Source of the DNA: Aquitalea sp.
GTDB lineage: Bacteria > Pseudomonadota > Gammaproteobacteria > Burkholderiales > Chromobacteriaceae
NCBI GenBank assembly: GCA_019232735.1
Contig: JAFANL010000088.1
Span: 1-5,681, forward strand
Direction: 5' to 3'
DNA length: 5,681 nt
The notes under the pieces were generated by a model that had not been told where the DNA came from, did no database searches, and was given only the letters and a program-made list of their open reading frames with translations. How positions within the stretch are numbered: position 1 is the first letter of the stretch; each line of letters opens with the position of its first letter. Shown piece by piece: positions 5,047 through 5,681 of the stretch. The position numbers and the translations under genes were made by a program.

Positions 5047-5118
5047 ACAGCAAAATGCAGCAAGGTCAGTCCGCGGTAGAATGAGCGACATCCATCAACA
5101 GGAAATGGCCATCTGATC

Positions 5119-5535
5119 ATGACTTGCCCTCTTTGCACCCTGCCCGCGGGAGAATTGCTGTACGAAGACACGCAGCTCTGGGTCTTGCTGGTTGACGAAG
5201 CCGGCTACCCCGGCTTCTGTCGCGTCATCTGGAAACAGCACGTCCGTGAGATGACCGATCTGCCCGCCAGCGCACAAAGCCACCTGCTGGATTGGGTATT
5301 GCGTACCGAAAGTGCCGTGCGCCAGGTGATGCAGCCCGACAAGATCAACCTCGCCAGCCTGGGCAATGTGGTGCCACACCTGCACTGGCACGTGATTCCC
5401 CGCTTCGAGGACGATGCCCACTTCCCCGCCCCCATCTGGGCCCAGCCGCAACGTGCGGGTGCCGACCACGCCCAACCGCAACTGGCTGCGCAGTTGCGCC
5501 AGGCACTGCAAGCAGGGCTTGCCGCCCGCGGGTAA
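5119..5535 (+). CDS. HIT-family (histidine triad) nucleotide hydrolase-like protein
   Basis: This 138-residue cytoplasmic protein carries the family signature near its C-terminal half: NVVPHLHWHVIPR places the triad at His87, His89 and His91, with His89 the expected nucleophile. N-terminal CPLC (Cys3, Cys6) is common in this subgroup and may bind metal. VDEAGYPGFCRVIWKQHVREMTDL forms the usual preceding strand and loop region (about 25-48). HIT proteins hydrolyse or transfer nucleoside phosphates such as diadenosine polyphosphates or AMP conjugates; the substrate here is unknown. Length is normal for a small HIT protein. AGGAAA (5100-5105) lies 13 bases before ATG, somewhat far. A short open frame (5081-5116, MSDIHQQEMAI) ends two bases before the start and could couple translation. 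It diverges from the PaeA homologue across the 5013-5046 module. Confidence 0.92.
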   Translation: MTCPLCTLPAGELLYEDTQLWVLLVDEAGYPGFCRVIWKQHVREMTDLPASAQSHLLDWVLRTESAVRQVMQPDKINLASLGNVVPHLHWHVIPRFEDDAHFPAPIWAQPQRAGADHAQPQLAAQLRQALQAGLAARG

Positions 5536-5536
5536 G

Positions 5537-5575
5537 CAGAAAACCCGGCCAGCTTGCCGAGCGACCGGGCTTCTG
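5537..5575. terminator. Probable bidirectional terminator after the HIT gene
   Basis: CCCGG (5544-5548) pairs with CCGGG (5565-5569), with CAGAA (5537-5541) and TTCTG (5571-5575) extending the outer stem, and GCT/AGC (5552-5554, 5560-5562) pairing inside. It begins two bases after the HIT stop codon. The plus-strand T-tract is weak (TTCTG). The minus-strand reading ends in GGGTTTTC, which is better, so it may mainly terminate RNA arriving from the right edge. Confidence 0.65.
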
Positions 5576-5681
5576 TGTAGGCTAGAGCGGTCCTGTCACT
5601 GCACACGCGGGGACAGGCATGCGGAACCGCTTTCAAGCCGGCCCCTGGGCCGGCTCGTAAGCGGCTCCTCCTCGCTGCATG
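5576..5681. other. Non-coding, strongly self-complementary region, unidentified and cut by the window edge
   Basis: No gene is seen. Inverted repeats are dense. AGCGGT (5586-5591) can pair with ACCGCT (5626-5631), and CCTGTC (5592-5597) with GACAGG (5612-5617). In competition, CCGCTT (5627-5632) pairs with AAGCGG (5659-5664) around AGCCGGCC (5636-5643) and GGCCGGCT (5648-5655), with a CCTG loop and a symmetric 3x3 internal loop. CATGC (5618-5622) pairs with GCATG at the very edge (5677-5681). This could be the end of a structured RNA on either strand or an intergenic repeat. I do not recognise it as tmRNA, RNase P or SRP RNA. Confidence 0.45.

Noticed and set aside
5158..5171. CTGTACG followed by GACAC inside the HIT gene, resembling the operator
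   Set aside because: Only one half-site matches, it is within coding sequence, and the flanking CCAGT and promoter core are absent.
1..5681. Mobile element, CRISPR array, tRNA or rRNA
   Set aside because: No transposase or integrase, no spaced direct-repeat array, no cloverleaf with CCA-compatible acceptor and no rRNA motifs were seen on either strand.

Overview
The window looks like an ordinary chromosomal stretch from a betaproteobacterium, most likely Neisseriales/Chromobacteriaceae. That placement is an inference from moderately high GC, E. coli-like but diverged protein homologues, and the style of the terminators; no marker gene fixes the genus. It carries no tRNA, rRNA, CRISPR array, phage gene or insertion sequence.

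Layout, left to right. A plus-strand gene ends at 147. A gene-free stretch (148-347) with several hairpins follows, closing with a rho-independent terminator. Next is a minus-strand glutathione S-transferase family gene (348-1100), then a minus-strand periplasmic polyamine-binding protein of the PotF/SpuD/SpuE type (1228-2322) with its own terminator. A TetR-family regulator (2513-3127, plus) diverges from it. Then come a small His/Lys/Ala-rich exported protein resembling the acid-shock protein Asr (3209-3505, minus) and a YtfL/PaeA-type DUF21-CBS-CorC_HlyC membrane protein (3644-4951, minus). A HIT-family hydrolase (5119-5535, plus) diverges from PaeA. The right edge (5536-5681) is non-coding and strongly self-complementary.

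The main observation is regulatory. The divergent region between the polyamine-binding protein and the TetR regulator, and the divergent region between the PaeA homologue and the HIT gene, share nearly the same module. Each has a CTGTTATACT promoter core next to a dyad of the form CTGTMCGTACAG followed by CCAGT, in matching orientation. This suggests that the TetR protein controls both its neighbour (polyamine capture) and the PaeA homologue (linked in enterobacteria to polyamine efflux) about 2.6 kb away, and possibly the HIT gene. The Asr-like gene lies between them and has a separate signal: GTAA repeated at an exact 10-bp period just upstream of a candidate promoter, the layout expected for an OmpR/PhoB-family response regulator.

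Taken together, 1228-5535 reads as a possible polyamine and acid-stress locus. The individual families are known; the proposed shared regulon is inferred from sequence.
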